This document shows positions 33,443 through 41,783 of a stretch of 49,401 bases of DNA, one piece after another. The DNA comes from Lachnospiraceae bacterium (GTDB lineage Bacteria > Bacillota > Clostridia > Lachnospirales > Lachnospiraceae), in the NCBI GenBank assembly GCA_022794255.1, contig JAAWEL010000011.1:1-49401 (forward strand). Direction: 5' to 3'. The stretch's first letter is position 1. Every line of letters begins with the position of its first letter. The position numbers were made by a program, and so were the translations under genes. A model generated the notes under the pieces. It was not told where the DNA came from, did not search any database, and was given only the letters and a program-made list of their open reading frames with translations.

Positions 33443-36400
33443 ATGAAAAGAATTTTAAAAGGAACCGCACTGCTTTTGGCAACAGCTGTTTTGGCAGCGT
33501 CCGTGCCTGTGCCGGACTTTCGTGTATATGCAGATGAGATGGTTATTTCTATCAGCACGGTAGAGGAACTGATGGAGTTAAGCAAGGCTTGTACCTTAGA
33601 GCTTTATTCAGAGGGAAAAACTGTGAGCCTGGAGGCAGATCTTAACTTAAGTGGAAGAGATTTTAAGCCGATCCCTGTATTTTGCGGTGTATTTGAAGGG
33701 AATAATCACACAATCAGTGGAATTTCTATTGAAAATTCAGGATCAAACCAGGGATTATTCCGCTATCTGGAGGAGGAAGCTCTTGTGCAGAATCTGAATG
33801 TGTCAGGAGAGCTGAGGCCAGGGGGAAGCAGAATAAAGATCGGTGGGATTGCCGGCACAAATAAGGGGACCATCAGAAACTGCAGTTTTTCCGGAAAAGG
33901 AGAGGCTCTGGAAAATCTTGGGGGAATTGTGGGAATCAATGAGGAGACCGGAGTAATTGAAGGATGTCAAAACCAGGCAGAGCTGACAGGAAACCGGAGG
34001 ATCGGAGGAATAGCCGGAGAGAATGTAGGATATATAGCGGATTCCGTTAATAAAGGGGAGATCAATACTAAATCAGAGGGAATCGATGAGGATACTGCAG
34101 AAAAGACAGGAATTTCTGTAAACCGGGAAGATATTAACACTCCGATTATGATTGAAAAGGTTTATGATGTGGGGGGAATTGCCGGTCTTTCTTCAGGAAG
34201 TATACAGAGATGTACCAATTCAGGCCAGATTGGTTATGGCCGTACCGGATACAATATCGGCGGGATTGCCGGACGTCAGAACGGGATTCTGGTGTTGTGT
34301 AAGAATGAAGGAGCTGTGACAGGAAGAAAAGATGTGGGGGGAATTGCAGGGCAGATGGAGCCGTTGCTGACCATTCAGTACGGGGAAGATACACTTGACA
34401 GGATTCATGATCAGGTTGACGAGATCGGAGATACGGCTGATGCTATGAGACAGGATCTTCGCAATACAACCGATGCATCCATCAATAATCTGGACCGCGT
34501 GGATGAGATCATGAAGGAGATCCAGGATATCACCAGAGGCAAAAAAAGTGACCGGAGAATGGTGAGAGATGATTTCAGTGAAGATGCCGGAACGCAGCTG
34601 GATCAGATCGATGAGATTCTGGCAAATATGGAATTTGATTTGGGGAGCCGCTCAGCAGAGAGGGCGGCCGGCCGGGTTCGGGCTAATATACAGCGGGCCC
34701 GGGAGCTTTTGGAAAAGCTGGGAAGCGGCGCTGGCAGTACAGGCGCTGACAGGGAGATTGAAGAAGGTACTGACGGGGCGATTACGCTGCCTGGGGATTA
34801 TATTGTTGATGAGGACGCAGTGCTTCCGGGAGAGCTTCAATATCTCTATGAGGTGTTAAAGGAGCTGCAGGAATGTGCAGGAAATATCACCAATGACACA
34901 GAGATAATGATCGGAGATGGAATAAACGGTGTGGTAGATGGGGTCCGGGATTTTGAGGATGATCTGGATTCTTTAAGGGTGGCAACAAAAGAATTGCTTG
35001 ATATGACCAGAGACTATAAGGATCAGCTTGTTGCGGATGCAGATAATCTGGACGAGGATGTGACTGGGCGGCTGAATCAGCTGTATGATGAGTTGGATAA
35101 TCTGTCTGATAATCTGAAATCCGGGAAGGATCAACTCCGGACCCAGGCAGATCATTTGTCCGAGCAGATGGATGGGATGCATGACATCATAAGCGAGGGA
35201 AAGGATCGTTTCACGTCAGAGAGAGATAAGATAGCAGATGATGAGCCTGTGTTTGAAGATATTTCGGAGTCAGCTACGGATCTGACAAGTGGCATGATTG
35301 TGGGATGTGAAAACCGTGGAGATATTTTTTCTGATTTTCAGGCAGGAGGTGTGGTGGGAACGATAGGCATAGAGCTGGATCTGGACCCGGAGGAGGATAT
35401 TGAGACCTATGGGGAGGAATCCCTCTACATGAACCGCTATGCACAGGCAGCTGTGCGGGGATGCCGCAACGAGGGGGATATCACAGTACGGCAGGATTAT
35501 GCAGGGGGAATCGCAGGAAGCGCCCGGATCGGAGTTCTGGCCTCCAACCAGAACTATGGAGATATCTGTACCATTGACGGAGATTATGCAGGAGGAATCG
35601 CAGGAAGCAGTCAGTCCCTGATAAGCGGAAGCTATACCATGTGTGAGGTTAGTGGAAACCACTATGCTGGCGGTGTGGCAGGCCGCGGGAGGAACCTGAG
35701 AGATAACTGTGCCATGGTAAATGTAGTGGCGGACGAAGGAGAGTGGAAGGGAAGCATTGCAGGTGACAGAGAGGAAGATGGTCAGGTCAGAGAGAATGTG
35801 TACGTGGAGGATGGTCTGGGGGCTGTGGATGGGGTTACTTTTCGGGGAGAGGCTGAGGGGATAAGCTATGAGGCTTTGCTTCAAAGGAAGGAGTTGCCGC
35901 TGGAATTTCACAGCCTGACAGTAACCTTTTTGGCAGACGGGCAGGTTGTGGAACAGATTGTGTGCAAGTATGGGCAGTCCCTTGCCCGGGAGCATATGCC
36001 AATGGTCCCTGAAAAGGACGGATTTTTTGAGCAATGGGAGGAGACGGATCTGTCAGATATTCGTAAGAATTATAAGATCCATGCCCAGTATCTTCCCTGG
36101 ACCACCACGATTGCCAGTTCGGATGGGCCCATGCCGTTACTTTTGGCAGAGGCTGCCTTTTATCCTCAGGCAAAGATTCTGGTACAGGAATATGGAGGTG
36201 AGGAAACGAAAGGCCTGGGGCTTTCTCTTCCTGCCGGACACCGCTGGGAAAAAGCATGTACCTATGAGATTCAGGATTCGGAAGGAATGGCATTGCCGGC
36301 TGCAGTAAGGCTTCATGTGCTGGCAGGAGCAGCAGACCGGGTGGGAATTGTGAGAGATGGAACCATTGAGATGAAGGATGCCGTGAGAGATGGGGAATAT

Positions 36401-36541
36401 CTGATTTTTGAAGCGGAGACATCCGGCCAGATCGTTTTGCTTAAATCGCTTCCGGTTTGGGGTATGATCCTGGCAGCTTTTGCAGCCCTGGTAATTTTGG
36501 GGATTGTAATAGGGAAAGGAAAAATAAATAAAGGAAAATGA
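33443..36541 (+). CDS. Surface-anchored GLUG-repeat / coiled-coil protein
   Basis: A 1032-residue exported protein. Signal peptide: residues 1-30 (LLLATAVLAASVPVPDFRVYA). Residues ~60-300 hold GLUG-type beta-solenoid repeats (IGGIAGTNKGTIRNC, IGGIAGENVGYIADS, VGGIAGLSSGSIQRC, IGGIAGRQNGILVLC). Residues ~315-600 are a long helical, coiled-coil-like region rich in Asp, Glu, Leu and Arg (for example DELDNLSDNLKSGKDQLRTQ). A second GLUG block occupies ~615-775. An InlB-repeat-like segment (LTVTFLADGQVVEQIVCKYG) lies near 815-870. One C-terminal membrane helix (WGMILAAFAALVILGIVIG) with a basic tail anchors it. It sits 2 nt after the MMPL gene and 3 nt before an ABC ATPase gene. A role as extracellular partner of the MMPL protein is inferred. 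Confidence 0.85.
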   Translation: MKRILKGTALLLATAVLAASVPVPDFRVYADEMVISISTVEELMELSKACTLELYSEGKTVSLEADLNLSGRDFKPIPVFCGVFEGNNHTISGISIENSGSNQGLFRYLEEEALVQNLNVSGELRPGGSRIKIGGIAGTNKGTIRNCSFSGKGEALENLGGIVGINEETGVIEGCQNQAELTGNRRIGGIAGENVGYIADSVNKGEINTKSEGIDEDTAEKTGISVNREDINTPIMIEKVYDVGGIAGLSSGSIQRCTNSGQIGYGRTGYNIGGIAGRQNGILVLCKNEGAVTGRKDVGGIAGQMEPLLTIQYGEDTLDRIHDQVDEIGDTADAMRQDLRNTTDASINNLDRVDEIMKEIQDITRGKKSDRRMVRDDFSEDAGTQLDQIDEILANMEFDLGSRSAERAAGRVRANIQRARELLEKLGSGAGSTGADREIEEGTDGAITLPGDYIVDEDAVLPGELQYLYEVLKELQECAGNITNDTEIMIGDGINGVVDGVRDFEDDLDSLRVATKELLDMTRDYKDQLVADADNLDEDVTGRLNQLYDELDNLSDNLKSGKDQLRTQADHLSEQMDGMHDIISEGKDRFTSERDKIADDEPVFEDISESATDLTSGMIVGCENRGDIFSDFQAGGVVGTIGIELDLDPEEDIETYGEESLYMNRYAQAAVRGCRNEGDITVRQDYAGGIAGSARIGVLASNQNYGDICTIDGDYAGGIAGSSQSLISGSYTMCEVSGNHYAGGVAGRGRNLRDNCAMVNVVADEGEWKGSIAGDREEDGQVRENVYVEDGLGAVDGVTFRGEAEGISYEALLQRKELPLEFHSLTVTFLADGQVVEQIVCKYGQSLAREHMPMVPEKDGFFEQWEETDLSDIRKNYKIHAQYLPWTTTIASSDGPMPLLLAEAAFYPQAKILVQEYGGEETKGLGLSLPAGHRWEKACTYEIQDSEGMALPAAVRLHVLAGAADRVGIVRDGTIEMKDAVRDGEYLIFEAETSGQIVLLKSLPVWGMILAAFAALVILGIVIGKGKINKGK

Positions 36542-36544
36542 AGT

Positions 36545-37168
36545 ATGAAACTGGAAGCAAAACATCTTTCGTTCCGGTATGACAATGGGAACCGAAGGAT
36601 TTTAAACAATGTCAGCCTTTCCCTGGAAAGCGGAGACAGACTGGGGCTGATGGCCCCTAGTGGATTTGGTAAAACCACTTGCTGCAAAATACTGGCAGGC
36701 TATGAAAAGCCGGACAACGGGCAGGTTTTACTGGATGGAAAACCTCTTTCTAGCTATAAAGGATATTGTCCGGTACAAATGATCTGGCAGCATCCGGAGC
36801 TGTCTGTGAATCCAAGGCTGAAAATGCGGGAAGTGCTAAGAGAAGGCATGCAGGTTGAGCAGCGGATTGTAGATGGTCTGGGAATCGAAAAGAGATGGCT
36901 TTCCCGATATCCGGGAGAGCTTTCCGGAGGAGAGCTGCAGCGTTTTTGCATTGCCAGAGCACTGGGAGAAGGCACAAAAATTTTGCTGGCGGATGAGATC
37001 AGCACAATGTTGGATCTGATCACGCAAAGTCAGATATGGGGCTTTCTTTTGGAGGAGGTAAAAAAACGAAGGATGGGCTTGCTGGTAGTCAGCCATTCAG
37101 AGGCTCTCTTGGATAAGATATGCAACAGAAAAATAGATTTGAGCAAGGAGGAGCAGGAATGGATATAG
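36545..37168 (+). CDS. Short ABC ATPase, NikE/DppF type
   Basis: A 207-residue ATP-binding protein that would pair with the NikD-like ATPase. It has Walker A MAPSGFGKTTCCKILAGYE (with Ala in place of the usual first Gly), the Q-loop MIWQHPELSVNPRLKMREVL typical of NikE/DppF, signature ELSGGELQRFCIARAL, Walker B ILLADEISTMLDLITQ, and the switch His in LLVVSHSEALLDKICNRKI. It ends right after the core domain and lacks the C-terminal extension, so it is about 50-100 residues shorter than usual family members. It starts 3 nt after the GLUG gene and overlaps larB by 10 nt. It is therefore translated with the lar genes and separated from its transporter partners. Confidence 0.87.
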   Translation: MKLEAKHLSFRYDNGNRRILNNVSLSLESGDRLGLMAPSGFGKTTCCKILAGYEKPDNGQVLLDGKPLSSYKGYCPVQMIWQHPELSVNPRLKMREVLREGMQVEQRIVDGLGIEKRWLSRYPGELSGGELQRFCIARALGEGTKILLADEISTMLDLITQSQIWGFLLEEVKKRRMGLLVVSHSEALLDKICNRKIDLSKEEQEWI

Positions 37169-37902
37169 GAGAGCTGCTGCGGCAGGTGAGAGATGGTCAT
37201 ATGGAACCTGACAAGGCAGAGGAGCTGCTTAAAAATCTTCCCTATGAAGATTTGGGTTATGCAAAGCTGGATTTTCACCGCAGGCTGCGGACCGGGTTTG
37301 GGGAGACTGTGTTTTGTCAGGGAAAGCCGGATGAGTATCTGGTGGAAATCTACCAGCGGTTTTATGAGAGGGACGGAGAAGTGTTTGGAACCAGGGCCAC
37401 AAAGGAGCAGTATGAGCTGGTGAGGCAAAGTGTTCCTCAGGTGGTATATGATCCAATTTCCCGAATCCTGAAGGTTGAGAGACCGAATAAAAAACGATCA
37501 GGAAACGTAGTGGTCTGTACCGGTGGGACAGCAGACATTCCTGTGGCGGAGGAGGCTGCCCAGACAGCAGAATATTTTGGATGCAATGTTGACCGGATTT
37601 ATGATGTGGGGGTAGCCGGGATTCACCGTCTGCTTTCCAAAAGGGAGCGACTGGCCGGAGCTAACTGTATTGTGGCTGTGGCAGGAATGGAAGGCGCTTT
37701 AGGCACAGTGGTAGCAGGGTTGGTGGAATGTCCGGTGATCGCAGTGCCCACATCCGTGGGATATGGGGCATCCTTTCACGGACTATCGGCTCTGCTGACA
37801 ATGATCAATTCCTGTGCTAATGGGATTTCTGTGGTAAATATTGACAATGGCTACGGGGCCGGCTATGTGGCAACACAAATAAACAGACTGGCGGTAAAAT
37901 AA
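37159..37902 (+). CDS. larB: LarB, pyridinium-3,5-biscarboxylic acid mononucleotide synthase
   Basis: A 247-residue LarB. In the known lactate-racemase pathway LarB carboxylates and hydrolyses nicotinic acid adenine dinucleotide, the first step to the nickel-pincer nucleotide cofactor. The N-terminal part (LLRQVRDGHMEPDKAEELL, LDFHRRLRTGFGETVFCQGK) is LarB-specific. The C-terminal half is an AIR-carboxylase (PurE-like) domain with VVVCTGGTADIPVAEEAAQT, RIYDVGVAGIHRLLS, VAGMEGALGTVVAGL and VPTSVGYGASFHGLSALL. ATG 37159 has a strong AGGAGGAG just upstream; in-frame ATG 37120 lies inside the ATPase gene. It overlaps the ATPase gene by 10 nt, and larC starts 1 nt after its stop. Confidence 0.94.
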   Translation: MDIGELLRQVRDGHMEPDKAEELLKNLPYEDLGYAKLDFHRRLRTGFGETVFCQGKPDEYLVEIYQRFYERDGEVFGTRATKEQYELVRQSVPQVVYDPISRILKVERPNKKRSGNVVVCTGGTADIPVAEEAAQTAEYFGCNVDRIYDVGVAGIHRLLSKRERLAGANCIVAVAGMEGALGTVVAGLVECPVIAVPTSVGYGASFHGLSALLTMINSCANGISVVNIDNGYGAGYVATQINRLAVK

Positions 37903-37903
37903 A

Positions 37904-39241
37904 ATGAGTAAAATACTTTATTTGGAATGTAATTCAGGAATCAGCGGAGATATGACTGTGGGGGCGCTTTTGGATCTGGGAGCAGATCAGGAGGCGCTTG
38001 TAGAGGCACTGGACAGCATGGGACTTCATGGATATCATCTGCATTTTGGGCGGAAAGAGACCTGCGGATTGGATGCTTTTGACTTTGATGTACATTTGGA
38101 GGAGGAGTCTGGTCACAGTCATGGAAAAGATCACCCTCATGAGCATGTACATGGCCAGGAAGAGAGCCACTCTCATGAGCACATACATGGCCAAGAAGAG
38201 AGTCATCCTCATGAGCATGTACATTCCCACAGCCATATTCACAGAAATCTTTACGATGTATATGAAATTATAGACCGGTTAAAATCCGGTGAGCATGTAA
38301 AAGAGATGGCCAGAAAAATGTTCCGAATCGTAGCAGAGGCAGAATCCAAGGCTCACGGACTTTCCATAGATCAGGTACATTTCCATGAAGTAGGGGCGAT
38401 TGATTCGATTATTGATATTGTTAGTGTGGCAGTTTGTATGGACAATCTGGACATACAGGATGTGGTTGTATCTCCTCTTTCTGAGGGCCACGGTCATGTA
38501 CATTGTCAGCACGGCGTTCTCCCGGTGCCGGTGCCGGCTACAGCCAATATTGTGTCAGCATGTGGGCTTGAGCTGCGTTTTACGGATAATAACGGGGAGA
38601 TGGTAACGCCTACCGGAGCCGCTATTGCGGCAGCTCTGCGGACAAGAAAGGAGCTTCCAGCTAGCTGCAGGCTTATAAAAATTGGTATGGGAGCCGGGAA
38701 CCGGGTATTTAATCAGGCCAATGTACTGCGTGCTATGCTGTTGGAAGATAGCAGCAAGGAGGCGCCTTTGGAAGGTATCCGCGAAGAAATGAAAGTCGAA
38801 ACCTCTGGAAATCCAATGTGGGTATTGGAGACAAATCTGGATGACAGCACTGGGGAAATGCTGGGATTTGCCATGGAGGCCCTCCTTGAGGCCGGTGCAG
38901 CGGATGTGTGGTATACTCCGATCTTTATGAAGAAAAACCGTCCGGCATATCAGCTTTCTGTTCTCTGCCATGATTCGGTTCGAAAGCTTTTGGAGGATAT
39001 TCTGTTTACTCAGACCACCACGATTGGGATCCGCCGTCATAAGGTTGAGCGAACCGTGATGGAGCGGGAAATAAGGATGGTGAAAACAGAAGATGGCATT
39101 GTCAAGGTGAAAATCTGCAGCCATAAGGGGAAGTGTTTTTGTTATCCGGAGTATGAAAGCGTTGGGGAAATCTGTAAAAAAACGGGAAAGGATTTCCAAA
39201 GTGTCTACTGGGAGGCAAGGAGGGCGGCTGAGCTTTCTTAA
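37904..39241 (+). CDS. larC: LarC, nickel insertase for the pincer cofactor, with His-rich loop
   Basis: A 445-residue LarC, which inserts nickel into the pincer nucleotide using CTP. It starts with LYLECNSGISGDMTVGALLDLG, the family signature. Residues ~70-110 form a His-rich loop (repeats of HEHVHGQEES) likely to hold or buffer nickel. Then FHEVGAIDSIIDIV, HGVLPVPVPAT, TPTGAAIAAAL, ETNLDDSTGEMLGFA and a C-terminal domain with TTIGIRRHKVER follow. In Lactiplantibacillus plantarum full-length LarC needs a programmed frameshift; here the whole protein is in one frame. The start lies 1 nt after larB. A strong terminator ends the operon 8 nt downstream. Confidence 0.95.
   Translation: MSKILYLECNSGISGDMTVGALLDLGADQEALVEALDSMGLHGYHLHFGRKETCGLDAFDFDVHLEEESGHSHGKDHPHEHVHGQEESHSHEHIHGQEESHPHEHVHSHSHIHRNLYDVYEIIDRLKSGEHVKEMARKMFRIVAEAESKAHGLSIDQVHFHEVGAIDSIIDIVSVAVCMDNLDIQDVVVSPLSEGHGHVHCQHGVLPVPVPATANIVSACGLELRFTDNNGEMVTPTGAAIAAALRTRKELPASCRLIKIGMGAGNRVFNQANVLRAMLLEDSSKEAPLEGIREEMKVETSGNPMWVLETNLDDSTGEMLGFAMEALLEAGAADVWYTPIFMKKNRPAYQLSVLCHDSVRKLLEDILFTQTTTIGIRRHKVERTVMEREIRMVKTEDGIVKVKICSHKGKCFCYPEYESVGEICKKTGKDFQSVYWEARRAAELS
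38138..38230 (+). repeat. Tandem 36-bp repeat encoding the His-rich LarC loop
   Basis: Two full 36-bp units (38138-38173 and 38174-38209) and a partial third begin with CATGAGCA and encode HEHVHGQEESHS-like 12-mers. The units differ mostly at third codon positions. Confidence 0.85.
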
Positions 39242-39248
39242 AGGTGAG

Positions 39249-39282
39249 AAGGGATGAAATGATGGCATTTCATCCCTTTTTT
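39249..39282 (+). terminator. Intrinsic terminator after larC
   Basis: A perfect 12-bp stem (39249-39260 with 39267-39278) and a 6-nt loop, followed by a T run. Confidence 0.92.
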
Positions 39283-39380
39283 ACGGCAGATTACCCTGGT
39301 TCTGTGGTAAGCTCTTTTGCGCTGAAAAATTCATTGGCATAGCTGATCCATTTTTCTGTATGAATTTTCTGACTGGACAG

Positions 39381-39409
39381 TTAAATCGGGGAGAAAAATA
39401 TGGTATACT
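39381..39409 (+). promoter_or_regulatory. Promoter of the larE gene
   Basis: TATACT (39404-39409) with the extended TGG (39401-39403), and a weak -35 TTAAAT (39381-39386) at 17-nt spacing. The rest of the 39283-39472 gap shows no other feature. Confidence 0.55.
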
Positions 39410-39472
39410 AGGAAAATGCAGTAGTGTATCATATGATCTGAAATGCTGCAAAGCAGGAAAGTGAGGAGAAAA

Positions 39473-40333
39473 ATGGATGAAAATCAGAGAAATATATACC
39501 ATGACATAGATGTGCAAAAGCTGGAACATTACTTTTGGGATATCACAAGGGCGGATGTCTGCCTGGCTTTTTCCGGAGGTGTGGATTCAAGCCTGCTTTT
39601 AAAGGTGGCTGTGGATGCAGCAAGGCAAAATGGAAGCAAAGTGTATGCCGTGACCTTTGACAGCCGTCTGCACCCATCCTGTGATTTGGAGATTGCCAGG
39701 CAGGTGGCAAGGGAGTTAGGGGGGCTCCATCAGGTGATTGAAGTGGATGAGCTTGAGCAGGAGAATATCCGGAGCAATCCGGTAAACCGGTGCTATTTGT
39801 GCAAACGCCATTTGTTCAGGAGCTTAAAGGAATTTGCAGAGTCAAAAGGCATCAATACAATCGTGGACGGAACCAATGAGGATGATATGCATGTATATCG
39901 CCCGGGGATCCGGGCGCTTCGGGAGCTGGAGATAAAAAGCCCTCTGGCAGATCTTCATATAACAAAAGCCCAGGTAAAAGCGCTGGCGGCTTTTTATGGA
40001 ATATCGGTGGCATCCAGGCCTTCCACACCTTGCATGGCCACACGGATCCCCTATGGGCAGCCGATTGATTACCAGGTGCTGGAACAGATTGCCAAGGGGG
40101 AGGAATACCTTAGGCAGAGGATTTCCGGAAATATCCGTTTACGGCTTCATGGGAATGTGGTGCGGCTGGAAGTGGATGAATCAAAGCTTTTGCAGGTATT
40201 GGAGCGCCGAAAAGAGATTGTGGGATATATAAAAGGCCTTGGATTTGACTATATCACTCTGGATCTGGAGGGCTTTCGGTCAGGCAGCATGGATATCCTT
40301 GTTGAAGGCGATCAGATGGGCAGCAAAGCTTAA
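39473..40333 (+). CDS. larE: LarE, ATP-dependent sulfur transferase, predicted iron-sulfur type
   Basis: A 286-residue PP-loop protein that adds sulfur to the pincer cofactor precursor after AMP activation. The PP-loop is LAFSGGVDSSLLLK (residues 31-44). Cys107 and Cys110 in NRCYLCKR and Cys187 in STPCMATRIP are the three positions that hold a [4Fe-4S] cluster in cluster-type LarE. The L. plantarum enzyme has only the last one and sacrifices it. ATG 39473 is chosen because GAGGAG lies just upstream; the in-frame ATG 39443 has none. It is on a separate transcript from larBC but directly downstream. A CcdA-thioredoxin fusion gene follows after 35 nt with no terminator. Confidence 0.93.
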   Translation: MDENQRNIYHDIDVQKLEHYFWDITRADVCLAFSGGVDSSLLLKVAVDAARQNGSKVYAVTFDSRLHPSCDLEIARQVARELGGLHQVIEVDELEQENIRSNPVNRCYLCKRHLFRSLKEFAESKGINTIVDGTNEDDMHVYRPGIRALRELEIKSPLADLHITKAQVKALAAFYGISVASRPSTPCMATRIPYGQPIDYQVLEQIAKGEEYLRQRISGNIRLRLHGNVVRLEVDESKLLQVLERRKEIVGYIKGLGFDYITLDLEGFRSGSMDILVEGDQMGSKA

Positions 40334-40368
40334 TGGATAAGGAAAATTTATGAAGGAGGAATGAATAA

Positions 40369-41745
40369 ATGGGATTTTCATTTGATGCAGGGGTTCCGGC
40401 GATGACTGTATTTTTTCAGGGGCTTTTAAGCTTTTTTTCGCCCTGTGTGCTGCCACTGCTTCCCCTATATATCGGCTATCTTTCCGGTGGAACCGGTGTG
40501 CGGGGGGAAGATGGAAGGATGCATTATGAACAGAAGAAGGTCGCTGTTCACACACTATGTTTTGTTGTGGGAGTCAGTTTTGCCTTTTTTCTTTTGGGGC
40601 TTGGCGTGTCTGCCATAGGGACTTTTTTTCAATCAGGCCAGATGCTGTTTGCCAGGCTTGGCGGGGCTCTGGTTATGCTGTTCGGACTGTATCAGCTGGG
40701 GCTTTTCGGGAATTCGCAGATTCTGGGGAAGGAACATCGTCTCCCCTTTCGGGCAGATGCCCTGGCAATGTCGCCCCTTACTGCCCTGATTATGGGATTT
40801 ACCTTCAGCTTTGCCTGGACCCCCTGTGTGGGGCCTGCACTGACAGGCGTGCTTTTGATGGCAGCATCTGCATCTACAAAGGCGGTGGGATTTCTTTTGA
40901 TCGGTGTATATACACTGGGATTTGTGCTGCCGTTTCTGGCGGTGGGTTTTTTCACCACATCGCTATTAGAGCTTTTTAAGAAATACAGAAATGTGGTGCA
41001 ATATACAGTGAAGGCAGGGGGAGTTTTGCTGGTACTTATGGGTTTTATGATGTTTACCGGGAAAATGAATGACATAACCGGATATCTGTCGGGGATTTCC
41101 CAGCTTCCGCCAGCAGGCCAGGAACAGGCAATAACATCCGATGGAGCGGTTCCTGAAGGAAAAGATGCACCAGAGCCAGAAGATAGCGGAGAAAAAGAGG
41201 TGCCTGAGTCAGGAAATGTTAATGGAAAGAATGGCTCTGAGGCAGAAACAGAAACTGGAGAGAGCAATGAGACGGCAGAAGGAGAAGAAACAAGCACTCT
41301 TCCGCCAGCCGTTGATTTTCAGCTTCAGGATCAGTATGGCAACACCCATACCTTAGAGGATTATAAGGGAAAAACCATATTTTTAAATTTCTGGGCCACC
41401 TGGTGTCCGCCCTGCCGGGCAGAAATGCCGGATATCCAGAAGCTGTATGAAACCTGTGACAAAGAGGGAGAGGAAGCGCTGATTGTTCTAGGTGTGGCAG
41501 CGCCGCAGATGGGACAGGAAAAGACAGAAGAAGAAATTCAGGCATTTCTGGAGGAGAACGGGTATACCTATCCAGTACTTATGGATACCACCGGAGAGCT
41601 GTTTTACAGCTATGGAATCCAGGCATTCCCAACCACCTTTATGATTGACCGGGATGGAAATGTTTTTGGATATATCAGCGGCCAGCTTACAATGGATATG
41701 ATGGAAAGTATTGTCCGGCAGACAATGGAGGGAAAACGTAAATAG
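40369..41745 (+). CDS. CcdA-like membrane thiol transporter fused to TlpA-like thioredoxin
   Basis: A 458-residue fusion. Residues 1-230 are a CcdA/DsbD-beta type membrane protein of about six helices with the paired cysteines LSFFSPCVLPLLPLY and FAWTPCVGPALTGVLL, which pass electrons from cytoplasmic thioredoxin outward. A Glu/Ser-rich linker (~235-305) leads to an extracytoplasmic TlpA/ResA-like thioredoxin domain (~308-458) with the active site WATWCPPCRAEMPDI, the cis-Pro in AFPTTFMIDRDGNV and a normal fold length. It reduces exported proteins or cytochrome-type targets outside the membrane. GGAGG precedes the ATG. It probably shares a transcript with larE; a functional link to cofactor synthesis is speculative. 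Confidence 0.93.
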   Translation: MGFSFDAGVPAMTVFFQGLLSFFSPCVLPLLPLYIGYLSGGTGVRGEDGRMHYEQKKVAVHTLCFVVGVSFAFFLLGLGVSAIGTFFQSGQMLFARLGGALVMLFGLYQLGLFGNSQILGKEHRLPFRADALAMSPLTALIMGFTFSFAWTPCVGPALTGVLLMAASASTKAVGFLLIGVYTLGFVLPFLAVGFFTTSLLELFKKYRNVVQYTVKAGGVLLVLMGFMMFTGKMNDITGYLSGISQLPPAGQEQAITSDGAVPEGKDAPEPEDSGEKEVPESGNVNGKNGSEAETETGESNETAEGEETSTLPPAVDFQLQDQYGNTHTLEDYKGKTIFLNFWATWCPPCRAEMPDIQKLYETCDKEGEEALIVLGVAAPQMGQEKTEEEIQAFLEENGYTYPVLMDTTGELFYSYGIQAFPTTFMIDRDGNVFGYISGQLTMDMMESIVRQTMEGKRK

Positions 41746-41770
41746 GAGGAGTCTTAAAGACTCCTCTTTT
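41746..41770. terminator. Intrinsic terminator
   Basis: An 8-bp stem GAGGAGTC/GACTCCTC with a 5-nt loop and TTTT. It begins one base after the thioredoxin-fusion stop codon and lies between convergent genes. Confidence 0.85.
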
Positions 41771-41783
41771 GTTGTAAGTGGGA

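Noticed and set aside
33303..38230. CRISPR-like arrays from repeated motifs
   Set aside because: The repeats at 33303 and 38138 are in-frame coding repeats without unique equal-length spacers.
37904..39241. Programmed frameshift in larC
   Set aside because: Expected from L. plantarum, but the reading frame is continuous from the N-terminal signature to the C-terminal domain.
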